From: an uncultured Eubacteriales bacterium | GTDB lineage: Bacteria > Bacillota > Clostridia > Christensenellales > QAND01 | DNA length: 11,236 nucleotides | Assembly: GCA_900546685.1 (NCBI GenBank) | Contig: UREB01000040.1 | Span: forward strand, 1-11,236 | Direction: 5' to 3' | In this document: positions 1-6,527 of the stretch, in pieces | Numbering within the stretch: position 1 is the stretch's first letter | How the letters are laid out: every line of letters begins with the position of its first letter | Notes under the pieces: generated by a model | Databases searched by the model: none | What the model was told of the DNA's origin: nothing | The model's input: the letters and a program-made list of their open reading frames with translations, nothing else | Translations under genes and position numbers: made by a program

Positions 1-717
1 GCCCGCACCCTGTACCACGACGCCGAACGCTCCCGAAACGAGCGCACGGCGCTCTCCCGCGCCATCTCGGATATTTCCCATCAAATCAAAACCCCCATTA
101 CCTCTATGACAATGCTGACGGATCTTCTGCTGGAACAGCCCTTAGACGAAGCCCAGCGCACGGTATTTCTCCAACGCCTCACCGCGCAGATCAGCCGCAT
201 CAAATGGCTGGTAGACGCGCTGCTAAAGCTCTCCAAGCTAGACAGCGGCACCATTACGATGGAACGTAAGACCGTCAGCTGCCAATCCCTGATGGAGCAT
301 TGCCTTCTGCCGCTCTATCCGCTGATGCAGCAGCGACAAATACGCTACCAGGCCAAAGGCCAGTTCAACGTCTGCTTTACCGGCGACCTCTTTTGGATGA
401 CGGAGGCTGTTGGCAATATCCTGAAAAACTGTGTTGAACATACCCCGCCCGGCGGCACCGTTACCGTCTCCGCCGAAGGCAACCCCCTATATACCGAGCT
501 TTGTATCGAGGATACCGGTGAAGGCATAGATCCTGAAGACCTCCCCCATCTGTTTGAGCGCTTTTACCGCGGCAAAAACGCCTCGCCGGACAGCGTCGGC
601 ATCGGCTTAGCGCTGTCCAAATCCATCATTGAAAAAAACGGCGGCATCGTCGATGTCAAAAGCCGGCCGGGGCGCGGCAGCCGGTTTTCCATTCGCCTGT
701 ACCACGGCGTTGTATAA
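1..717 (+). CDS. Sensor histidine kinase, C-terminal part (5' end outside window)
   Basis: The open frame runs into the left edge, so only the last 238 residues are visible. They hold the dimerisation/phosphoacceptor and ATPase regions of a membrane two-component kinase. The H-box is DISHQIKTPITSM with the phosphorylated His at visible residue 27 (bases 79-81). The N-box NILKN lies near residues 139-143, the G1 box EDTGEG near 170-175, the F-box LFERFYRG after it, and the G2 box GIGLALSK near 200-207. The sensor and membrane part is missing, so the signal cannot be read. The HQxKTP form of the H-box is common in kinases paired with peptide-antibiotic ABC transporters, and the next two genes are such a transporter. 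I infer that the kinase controls them through a response regulator encoded upstream of the window. An internal ATG at 106 lies after the H-box and is not a plausible start. Confidence 0.93.
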   Translation, partial: ARTLYHDAERSRNERTALSRAISDISHQIKTPITSMTMLTDLLLEQPLDEAQRTVFLQRLTAQISRIKWLVDALLKLSKLDSGTITMERKTVSCQSLMEHCLLPLYPLMQQRQIRYQAKGQFNVCFTGDLFWMTEAVGNILKNCVEHTPPGGTVTVSAEGNPLYTELCIEDTGEGIDPEDLPHLFERFYRGKNASPDSVGIGLALSKSIIEKNGGIVDVKSRPGRGSRFSIRLYHGVV

Positions 718-718
718 C

Positions 719-734
719 ATGACAAAACTGTCAT
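719..734. promoter_or_regulatory. Inverted repeat, candidate BceR-like response-regulator operator
   Basis: ATGACA-AAAC-TGTCAT is a perfect 6-bp inverted repeat with a 4-base spacer, starting two bases after the kinase stop codon. Its core TGACA-N4-TGTCA has the layout of the sites bound by BceR-type regulators in Firmicutes (TNACA-N4-TGTNA). It lies 12 bases before a weak -35-like TTGCCA (747-752), which is followed after 15 bases by TATGGT (768-773). The position between kinase and transporter genes fits induction of the transporter by the kinase's partner regulator. That role is inferred from layout and match only. Confidence 0.5.
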
Positions 735-771
735 CTTCTCCGTCACTTGCCAGACACCCCCATTGGGTATG

Positions 772-839
772 GTAGACCTTGGAAGGAGCGATCAAAACGC
801 ATGAGCATCGTAAAAGTGGAAAATTTGACCAAGGTCTAC
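772..839 (+). promoter_or_regulatory. 11-bp inverted repeat enclosing RBS and start codon of the ABC ATPase gene
   Basis: GTAGACCTTGG (772-782) is exactly complementary to CCAAGGTCTAC (829-839). In RNA the two arms could form an 11-bp stem whose 46-base loop holds the ribosome binding site AAGGAG (783-788) and the ATG at 801. The right arm lies in codons for the conserved TKVYG segment of the ATPase. Whether it folds or controls translation is unknown, and a chance match of this length in the window is not excluded. Confidence 0.35.
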
Positions 840-1484
840 GGCAAGGGCAGCGCCCAGGTCACCGCGTTGGACAATGTAAACTTTGAGGTCCCAAAGGGAC
901 AGTTCTTGGCCATCGTGGGGCCCTCCGGTTCGGGAAAGAGCACGCTGCTCCATCTCTTGGGCGGTGTGGACCGCCCCACCTCCGGCCGCGTACTGATTGA
1001 CGGTGAGGACATCTATGCCCTCAATGAAAGCAATCTGGCCGTATTCCGCCGGCGCCAGGTAGGGCTGATCTATCAGTTCTACAACCTGCTGCCTGTGCTG
1101 AATGTAGAGGAAAACATCACGTTGCCTCTGCTGCTGGATGGCCAAAAGCCGGACAAAACCCAGCTCAGCCAGCTGATGCATACGCTGGGCCTGGAAAACC
1201 GCCTAAACCATCTACCCAACCAACTATCCGGCGGCCAACAGCAGCGCGTTTCCATCGGCCGGGCACTTATTGCCAACCCAGCCATTGTGCTGGCGGATGA
1301 GCCCACCGGCAACCTGGACAGCAAAAATTCCCAGGAAATCATCGACCTATTGAAAATCTCGAACAGTATGTATCAGCAGACCGTTATCATCATCACGCAC
1401 GATACCAATATCGCCCTAAAGGCGGACCGTATCCTGCGCATCGAGGACGGGCGCATCGTCAGCGATGAGGTGAATCGTCCATGA
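801..1484 (+). CDS. ABC transporter ATP-binding protein (MacB/LolD/Bce-type)
   Basis: This 227-residue cytoplasmic ATPase powers the membrane protein encoded next. All nucleotide-binding motifs are present: Walker A GPSGSGKST at residues 40-48, a Q-loop in YQFYNLLPVLNVEENI, the signature LSGGQQQR, Walker B IVLADEP followed by the D-loop GNLDS, and the H-loop histidine in IIITHD. Sequence and length match the FtsE/LolD/MacB group, which works with FtsX-like permeases to export or extract lipids, lipoproteins or antimicrobial peptides. I chose the ATG at 801 because AAGGAG (783-788) precedes it and the family consensus begins there; the frame stays open upstream to a TTG at 747 but the extra residues look like leader. 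The stop overlaps the permease start (ATGA), indicating translational coupling. The substrate cannot be read from the ATPase. Confidence 0.95.
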   Translation: MSIVKVENLTKVYGKGSAQVTALDNVNFEVPKGQFLAIVGPSGSGKSTLLHLLGGVDRPTSGRVLIDGEDIYALNESNLAVFRRRQVGLIYQFYNLLPVLNVEENITLPLLLDGQKPDKTQLSQLMHTLGLENRLNHLPNQLSGGQQQRVSIGRALIANPAIVLADEPTGNLDSKNSQEIIDLLKISNSMYQQTVIIITHDTNIALKADRILRIEDGRIVSDEVNRP

Positions 1485-4102
1485 GCATCATCTCCCGCTT
1501 AACGCAAAAGCATCTATGGAGCAACAAACGCCGTACCTGGGTCACCATCATCGGCGTCATACTGTGCACAGCGATGATCTGCGCCGTCTCCACGCTAATC
1601 GGAAGCTTTCGCAATTATCTGATGGAGTGCGATGAATATTCCTCCGGCGCCTATCATGTCAGCTTTTCCGCTATGCCCTATGAAAAGGTGCCTCAGCTAC
1701 AAGCCAACGCCGAGGTTTCTTCCGTGGGCACTTCGTATGCCATGGGGGGTTGCAATAACATCAAAACCGAAAACCCAGAGAAACCCTATATCTATGTCAT
1801 GGCCCTAGACGAGGCCGCGGAGGCTCTTTTGCCCGTCCACCTCGTAGAGGGCCGTCTGCCGCAAACTCCCAATGAGATCGCCCTTCCACAACACCTGATT
1901 ACCAATGGCGGCGTATCCGTTTCCGTCGGGCAGACCATCACGCTCTCTCTCGGCCAGCGTACGCTGGATGGCGAGCCTTTATCCGCCAATATGCGCTATG
2001 TAGAGGGCGAAAGCATCGCCTCCCCAGTCAATAAAACCTATACGGTGGTAGGCGTAATCGAGCGCATGGGCACAGAATCGTACAATTCCGCCAGCTATAT
2101 TGGCATTACGGCGCTAAATTCTGCCGCCCTTGCGCAGGATACCCCCGTCAATGCCTATCTTTCCTTGGCGCATCCTTCCAATGCCTATCATCTGATTCCC
2201 GGTCTGGCGCAGTCCTTAGGCATAACAGAAGAGCATACCAACTATAACGCCGGCCTTCTCGCCTATTACGGCAGCTTTGCCAGCAACGATACCGATCTGA
2301 CCTTTACCTCTCTGGCCGTGATCGTCATCGCGCTGATTATGCTTGGCTCCGTCTCCGTGATCTACAACGCCTTTGCAATCTCCGCGACGGAGCGCAAAGC
2401 GCAGTTTGGCCTTTTGGCCTCTGTGGGGGCTACGCAAAAGCAGATCCGCAAATCTGTCTGGCTCGAAGGGCTCACCGTCGGCGCCATCGGCATTCCCCTT
2501 GGCATCGGCCTTGGAATCGGCGGCATCGGGATCACGCTGAAGCTTGTCCAGTCCCTGCTGCTGGATCTATTCAATACCCCCGGCCAACTCGCGCTGACGC
2601 TACACGTATCCCCCACATTAACCCTACTGGCTGCCGTTATCGCCGCGGTTACCATCGCATTGTCCGTCTATCTGCCGGCCAAGCGCGCCTCCAAAACCTC
2701 CCCCATCGAGGCCATACGCACCACGCAGGACATCAAATCCGCCGGCCGTGTACACGCCAACCGGCTTACGCAGCGTGTCTTTGGCTTCGAGGCCAACTTG
2801 GCGCTCAAGCAGATGCAGCGCAATCGCAAGCGTTACCGTACCACCATCTTTTCGCTGTTTATCAGCCTTGTCATGTTTCTCAGCTTTTCCAGCTTTGTGG
2901 ACTATATGAATGTGGCGGCCAATATGCAGCTACAAACTGCGGATTATGATTATATCATCTCCTCCAACGGCACCGAGCGATCCGCCCAAGCGCTATTGGA
3001 GGTCTATGACGATGTGCAGTCCAACGCCTATCTGGACAGCGCCGTGCTGCGCGCAACCGACGGTTTTTCCTTTAAGCTGGATGAAGCGCTGTTCACCCCG
3101 CAGACACTTTCCCTCTTCCGGGAAAATCAGTATATCGGCTATGATTCGGAGCTGGGGTGTGAGGTCTGGTATATGAGCCTGTACGCGCTTCCCGATGCAG
3201 AGTATGATGCGTTGCTGGCCGGCCAGGGCCTTTCCTCTCCGGACCGCAGCGGCCTGGTACTGGTCAGCCCCTTTGAGTTCCGAGATGAAGAAGGCAAGAT
3301 GCACCAGTTTAACGGCGTCAACCCCTCTGCGCTGCCCCGGCCGCTGACCCTGTTCAGCTGGAACGAGATCCATACTGTGGAAAACGGGGAGGACGTCTAT
3401 ACTGCCGATGGCTATGTTTCCGCAGATGTCAATGTCATTGGCGCGCTGCAAACGCTGCCCTCTGCTGTTTCCCCCTCCTCAACCAGCATCTCCGCCCTCT
3501 GTTCGGAAAGCGAGTACCGTTCTCTTTGCCAATCGCTTAAAAGCGAACCCCTCCCCTTCTCGCTCTATCTTACCGCCAACGATACAGAAGCTTTTGACGC
3601 CTGGATGGCGGAGCATCCCGTCCTGGGGAAGGAGCGCAGCGGTCTCAACGTATACAGCCTTGCCGCTATGGTAGCGGAAAACGAGCGGGTGCTGTTCATC
3701 ATTTCCATCTTCTGCTACGGCTTTATCACGCTGATGATGCTGATCTCCGTCACCTCGGTGCTCAATACCATCTCTACCAATATGCAGCTCCGCAAAAAGG
3801 AGTTTGCCATGCTCCAGTCCGTAGGGATGACAAAGCGCGCCATGGGCCGCATGCTCCGCTTTGAAAGCTTTTTCTACGGCGTCAAGGCCCTCTTGTATGC
3901 GCTGCCCGTCAGCATCGGCATCAGCTATCTGATGTACCGCCTGTTTGCCCAGAGTTTTTCTTTCCCCTTTACCCTGCCTTGGATGCAGTATCTCGGCGCG
4001 GTCTTGGGGGTATTCCTCCTCATCTTTGCCACCATGTGGTATGCCACGCGCAAAATGAGAAAGCAAAGCATTGTGGAAACCATTCGCCAAGACAGCATCT
4101 AA
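1481..4102 (+). CDS. ABC transporter permease with two FtsX domains (antimicrobial-peptide-type)
   Basis: This is an 873-residue integral membrane protein and the partner of the ATPase it overlaps by four bases. I read eight membrane segments: one near residues 20-45, an outside domain of about 225 residues, three segments near 273-298, 329-353 and 379-403, one near 453-472, a second outside domain of about 265 residues, then three near 737-765, 796-822 and 837-858. Each three-segment block is an FtsX domain, and each is followed by the family's cytoplasmic motif, SPIEAIR near residue 407 and SIVETIR near the C-terminus. Two FtsX domains with two outside domains is the SalY/LolE-like layout; the classical BceB layout has ten segments and one large outside domain. 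With the kinase upstream, the likely role is sensing or removing a peptide antibiotic or other envelope stressor. The substrate is unknown. Confidence 0.92.
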   Translation: MSIISRLTQKHLWSNKRRTWVTIIGVILCTAMICAVSTLIGSFRNYLMECDEYSSGAYHVSFSAMPYEKVPQLQANAEVSSVGTSYAMGGCNNIKTENPEKPYIYVMALDEAAEALLPVHLVEGRLPQTPNEIALPQHLITNGGVSVSVGQTITLSLGQRTLDGEPLSANMRYVEGESIASPVNKTYTVVGVIERMGTESYNSASYIGITALNSAALAQDTPVNAYLSLAHPSNAYHLIPGLAQSLGITEEHTNYNAGLLAYYGSFASNDTDLTFTSLAVIVIALIMLGSVSVIYNAFAISATERKAQFGLLASVGATQKQIRKSVWLEGLTVGAIGIPLGIGLGIGGIGITLKLVQSLLLDLFNTPGQLALTLHVSPTLTLLAAVIAAVTIALSVYLPAKRASKTSPIEAIRTTQDIKSAGRVHANRLTQRVFGFEANLALKQMQRNRKRYRTTIFSLFISLVMFLSFSSFVDYMNVAANMQLQTADYDYIISSNGTERSAQALLEVYDDVQSNAYLDSAVLRATDGFSFKLDEALFTPQTLSLFRENQYIGYDSELGCEVWYMSLYALPDAEYDALLAGQGLSSPDRSGLVLVSPFEFRDEEGKMHQFNGVNPSALPRPLTLFSWNEIHTVENGEDVYTADGYVSADVNVIGALQTLPSAVSPSSTSISALCSESEYRSLCQSLKSEPLPFSLYLTANDTEAFDAWMAEHPVLGKERSGLNVYSLAAMVAENERVLFIISIFCYGFITLMMLISVTSVLNTISTNMQLRKKEFAMLQSVGMTKRAMGRMLRFESFFYGVKALLYALPVSIGISYLMYRLFAQSFSFPFTLPWMQYLGAVLGVFLLIFATMWYATRKMRKQSIVETIRQDSI

Positions 4103-4113
4103 CCCCCTCCAGC

Positions 4114-4143
4114 AAAAAAGGGCCGGCTTTGCCGGTCCTTTTT
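4114..4143. terminator. Bidirectional intrinsic terminator between convergent genes
   Basis: An A-run (4114-4119) is followed by stem GGGCCGGC (4120-4127), loop TTT, stem GCCGGTCC (4131-4138) and a T-run (4139-4143). The stem holds one G-T pair. It begins 11 bases after the permease stop and ends 5 bases before the hydrolase stop on the other strand, so it can end transcription from both sides. Confidence 0.9.
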
Positions 4144-4148
4144 CTCGT

Positions 4149-5066
4149 TTACAGCATCCGATCCTCCATCCAGGCGGCTACGTCTTGGTAGGCCTCCGCC
4201 CGGTTCGTTTCGTTCAGCACCTCGTGCCGTGCGCCCGGGTAAAGAACAAGCGACACATCCTCATGCCCTGTTTGGCGCAGCCACCCTGCTACCTGCCTTA
4301 CCCCCTTGCCATACTGGCCCACCGGGTCCGCCTCGCCGCTGATCAGCAAAATCGGCAGCCTCTGCGGCACCTGCTGTGCCCACCCTTTGCCGGAAACGCC
4401 GCGCAGCAGTTTAAACAGCTCATGGTACGCGCCAATGGTAAAGGTAAATTTGCACAAAGGGTCTTTGCCATAGGCCCGTACCACCTCTACATCCCTGGAA
4501 AGCCAGTCGTCCTCTCCCATCGGTTTTTCGATGCGCTTGTTATAGCTGCCAAAGGCCAGCTTGTCGATCAGCCGGCTCCGCGCTTTTTTCCCTTTGCATA
4601 CGCCCAGCATATTCGTCAGCGCAATGCCGGCCCAGTCCAGTGGGTTTTTGCCGCTGGTGCCCATGTAAATTACGCCGTCCAGCGCCCATCCATATTTCAC
4701 TGTGTACTGCCGCGCCACAAAGGAACCCATGCTGTGCCCCAGCAAAAAATACGGCGCGCCGGCCCAGCGCTCTTTGGCCCGTTCGGTCATGCTGTATAGA
4801 TCGCGAACCAAATACGCCCGTCCGTTTTTTTCGGCAAATTGCCCAAGCGCCCGCGCGCCCTTGCCATGCCCTAGGTGGTCGTTTCCGCATACGGCAACCC
4901 CTCGTTCTGTCATATACTCGATAAACGGCTCATATCGTTCGATGTATTCACACATCCCATGGGAGATCTGCAATACCGCGCGCACCGGCCCCTCCGGCTC
5001 ATACCAATAACCGCAAATGGAATCCTGCCCATTGCCGGAAGCAAATGTAACGCTCTGCTTTTTCAT
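4149..5066 (-). CDS. Alpha/beta hydrolase, monoacylglycerol lipase/lysophospholipase-like
   Basis: This 305-residue protein belongs to the Hydrolase_4 (serine aminopeptidase S33 / lysophospholipase PldB) group. The N-terminal strand and oxyanion region reads VLQISHGMCEYIERY, and HLGHGKG near residues 64-70 is the family's HxGHG motif. The nucleophile elbow is GHSMG with Ser112. The acid is probably Asp247 in SGEADPVG and the base His281 in GARHEV, giving a complete triad. There is no signal peptide or membrane segment, so it should be cytoplasmic. The likely reaction is hydrolysis of monoacylglycerol or another short ester; the exact substrate is not visible. I chose the ATG at 5066 because a strong GGGGGAG ribosome binding site lies just upstream and the fold begins there. 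The frame stays open to 5291 but that extension crosses the divergent promoters and the small gene opposite. Confidence 0.9.
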   Translation of the reverse strand: MKKQSVTFASGNGQDSICGYWYEPEGPVRAVLQISHGMCEYIERYEPFIEYMTERGVAVCGNDHLGHGKGARALGQFAEKNGRAYLVRDLYSMTERAKERWAGAPYFLLGHSMGSFVARQYTVKYGWALDGVIYMGTSGKNPLDWAGIALTNMLGVCKGKKARSRLIDKLAFGSYNKRIEKPMGEDDWLSRDVEVVRAYGKDPLCKFTFTIGAYHELFKLLRGVSGKGWAQQVPQRLPILLISGEADPVGQYGKGVRQVAGWLRQTGHEDVSLVLYPGARHEVLNETNRAEAYQDVAAWMEDRML

Positions 5067-5088
5067 CTTCTCTCCCCCTTTCTTTTTT

Positions 5089-5118
5089 AGTATAGCATGC
5101 AGGAAATCCCCTTGTCTC
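5089..5118 (-). promoter_or_regulatory. Promoter of the hydrolase gene (left arm of a mirror-symmetric pair)
   Basis: On the minus strand, GAGACA (5118-5113), 18 bases, then TATACT (5094-5089) form a sigma-A-type promoter. The -10 has an upstream TGC, an extended -10. Transcription would start near 5082, about 16 bases before the ATG, leaving just enough leader for the GGGGGAG ribosome binding site. Confidence 0.65.
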
Positions 5119-5141
5119 TGCTGGCGCCCAGATGCTATACT
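5112..5141 (+). promoter_or_regulatory. Promoter of the 97-residue protein gene (right arm of the pair)
   Basis: TTGTCT (5112-5117), 18 bases, then TATACT (5136-5141), again with TGC before the -10. Transcription would start near 5148, about 30 bases before the ATG at 5179. Its -35 overlaps the -35 of the opposite promoter by five bases. Confidence 0.65.
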
Positions 5142-5178
5142 TGACATGTTTGGAATCAGCATAGAGGAGGATCTTGTC

Positions 5179-5472
5179 ATGGCCAATGATTTTTTTTCGA
5201 AAATGAAGGATACCATCGTAAAGGGCGCCAACACCGTGGCCGGTGAAAGCGGCAAGCTCGTGGAAAGAGGCAAAATCAAAGCCTCCGTCATGAAATTGGA
5301 GGATCAAAAAAAATCTCTGTTGATGGAGCTTGGCAATAAGTATTACGAAGCATACAAGCAAGACAACACCAATTCCGATGAAGTGCGCCAAATCTGTGAA
5401 CAGTTGGACGCACTCCATGCGGAAATCGAAATCAAAAAACAGGAAAACGAACGCTTAAAGGCCGAGGAATAA
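5179..5472 (+). CDS. Small charged helical protein (97 residues), function unknown
   Basis: I do not recognise a named family with certainty. The start at 5179 is supported by AGAGGAGG at 5163-5170, eight bases upstream, and by the promoter at 5112-5141. The protein opens with an amphipathic stretch (NDFFSKMKDTIVKGANTVAG), then a basic linker, then a long predicted helix or coiled coil (KLEDQKKSLLMELGNKYYEAYK, and EQLDALHAEIEIKKQENERLK). The ELGNKYYEAYK segment resembles small Firmicutes proteins in which such a helix precedes a C-terminal zinc ribbon. Here there is no CxxC pair and the frame stops at the end of the helix, so a zinc ribbon is absent. No signal peptide or membrane segment is seen. 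It shares a divergent control region with the hydrolase gene but a functional link is unproven. Confidence 0.85.
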   Translation: MANDFFSKMKDTIVKGANTVAGESGKLVERGKIKASVMKLEDQKKSLLMELGNKYYEAYKQDNTNSDEVRQICEQLDALHAEIEIKKQENERLKAEE

Positions 5473-5520
5473 CGCATTCCCAACGCGTTTTTTGCGTCAA
5501 AGCCCGCATTGGGCGTAAAC

Positions 5521-5548
5521 AAAAGGCATCCAAAATGGATGCCTTTTT
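5521..5548. terminator. Bidirectional intrinsic terminator
   Basis: An A-run (5521-5524), stem GGCATCCA (5525-5532), loop AAA, perfect stem TGGATGCC (5536-5543) and a T-run (5544-5548). It serves the small gene on the plus strand and, read the other way, ends the BMP transporter operon, whose last stop codon lies 9 bases away at 5558-5560. Confidence 0.92.
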
Positions 5549-5557
5549 GTATATCCG

Positions 5558-6523
5558 TTATCGTTCCTCTCTAAAGTACGAAGTGCTCAGCGAAGCCGGC
5601 GGCTGGTTTTCCCGCTTTTTCCGCATCGTAATGATGACCAGCACCAGGATCGTCGCCGCATACGGCACCATATCCAACAGCTGGGAAGGAATGGTAAACT
5701 GCAGCCCAAACAGCGAGATCGCCACATTTTGCAGCTTGTAGCCCAGCCCGCGCAGCGCGCCGAACAAATACGCGCCAAAGATCGCCTTGGCCGGGTTCCA
5801 GGTGGAGAAAATGACCAGCGCCACCGCAATCCATCCCAGGCCGTTTGTGATGTTGTCCTGCCAGCTCGGCACAAACACCAGTGACAGGTATGCGCCGCCT
5901 ACCCCGCACAAAAAACCGCCCGCCAATAAGCTCAGGTATTTATAGCGGTTTACGTTGATGCCCGAGGCGTCCGCGGCCGCCGGGTTCTCGCCTACGGCGC
6001 GCATATTCAGCCCAATCCTCGTCTTTTTGATGAAAAAATAGATCAGCACCGCCAAAATCGGCGCAATCTGTACATAGATGCTCTGCTGAAAAAATGCTTC
6101 TCCCAAAATCGGGATCTTGCTCAATCCGGGCACATCGTAGGCAGCAAACGTATCCAAAACCGGCTGCGGCAGGCTTACCCCGGACATGGATTTGCCCAGC
6201 ATGCCCGCAAACCCGGTGCCAAAAATCGTCAGCGCCAAGCCGGTCACCGTCTGGTTGCCCTTAAACGTCACCGTGACGATGCAATAGATCAGCGCGCCCA
6301 GCGCGCCCGCAATGCCGGCCGCCAGCACAGCCAGCCACGGGTTGGCCGTCACCAGCGCCACTTTGAACCCCACCGCGGCGCCCATGATCATCATGCCCTC
6401 CACGCCCAGGTTCAGGTTGCCTGTTTTCTCTCCTAGGATACCGCCCAGCGTACCGAAAAGGATGGGTGTTCCCATCTGCACGGAAATCTGCAAAAATAAG
6501 GCCGTTGCTGTTATCCAACCCAT
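5558..6523 (-). CDS. BMP-type nucleoside ABC transporter, second permease (NupQ/YufQ-like)
   Basis: This 321-residue integral membrane protein belongs to the BPD_transp_2 group (branched-chain amino acid/ribose/nucleoside permeases). It begins directly with a membrane segment (WITATALFLQISVQMGTPILFGTLGGIL), carries the family motif NLGVEGMM at residues 38-45, the stretch NQTVTGLALTIFG near 89-101, and the cytoplasmic loop AVGENPAAADASGINV, which contacts the ATPase in this family. Around eight membrane segments can be read and the C-terminal tail is basic. It pairs with the permease encoded just upstream to form a heterodimeric channel. The ATG at 6523 is preceded by AGGAGGT seven bases away and starts four bases after the previous stop, so the two are translated together. 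A frame extension to 6562 lies inside the previous gene and is not needed. Confidence 0.93.
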   Translation of the reverse strand: MGWITATALFLQISVQMGTPILFGTLGGILGEKTGNLNLGVEGMMIMGAAVGFKVALVTANPWLAVLAAGIAGALGALIYCIVTVTFKGNQTVTGLALTIFGTGFAGMLGKSMSGVSLPQPVLDTFAAYDVPGLSKIPILGEAFFQQSIYVQIAPILAVLIYFFIKKTRIGLNMRAVGENPAAADASGINVNRYKYLSLLAGGFLCGVGGAYLSLVFVPSWQDNITNGLGWIAVALVIFSTWNPAKAIFGAYLFGALRGLGYKLQNVAISLFGLQFTIPSQLLDMVPYAATILVLVIITMRKKRENQPPASLSTSYFREER

Positions 6524-6527
6524 CTTC

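Noticed and set aside
747..800. N-terminal extension of the ABC ATPase to TTG 747
   Set aside because: The added residues do not match the family, contain the candidate promoter, and the RBS at 783-788 points to ATG 801.
3479..4090. 203-residue minus-strand open frame inside the permease gene
   Set aside because: It is antisense to conserved FtsX coding sequence, rich in His/Gly/Arg, with no start signal.
4071..4799. 242-residue plus-strand open frame opposite the hydrolase gene
   Set aside because: It is a shadow of the hydrolase on the other strand: no ribosome binding site, no family resemblance, composition dominated by Pro/Arg/Ala/His, and it crosses the terminator at 4114-4143.
5141..5146. 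Consensus -35 TTGACA before the small helical protein gene
   Set aside because: No -10 lies at the right distance; 17 bases downstream is the ribosome binding site. The TATACT overlapping its left end is the better promoter element.
5471..5514. Short hairpins between the small gene and the terminator at 5521 (AACGC/GCGTT with T-run; GCCC/GGGC)
   Set aside because: Stems of only 4-5 bp, much weaker than the terminator just downstream; not supportable as separate elements.
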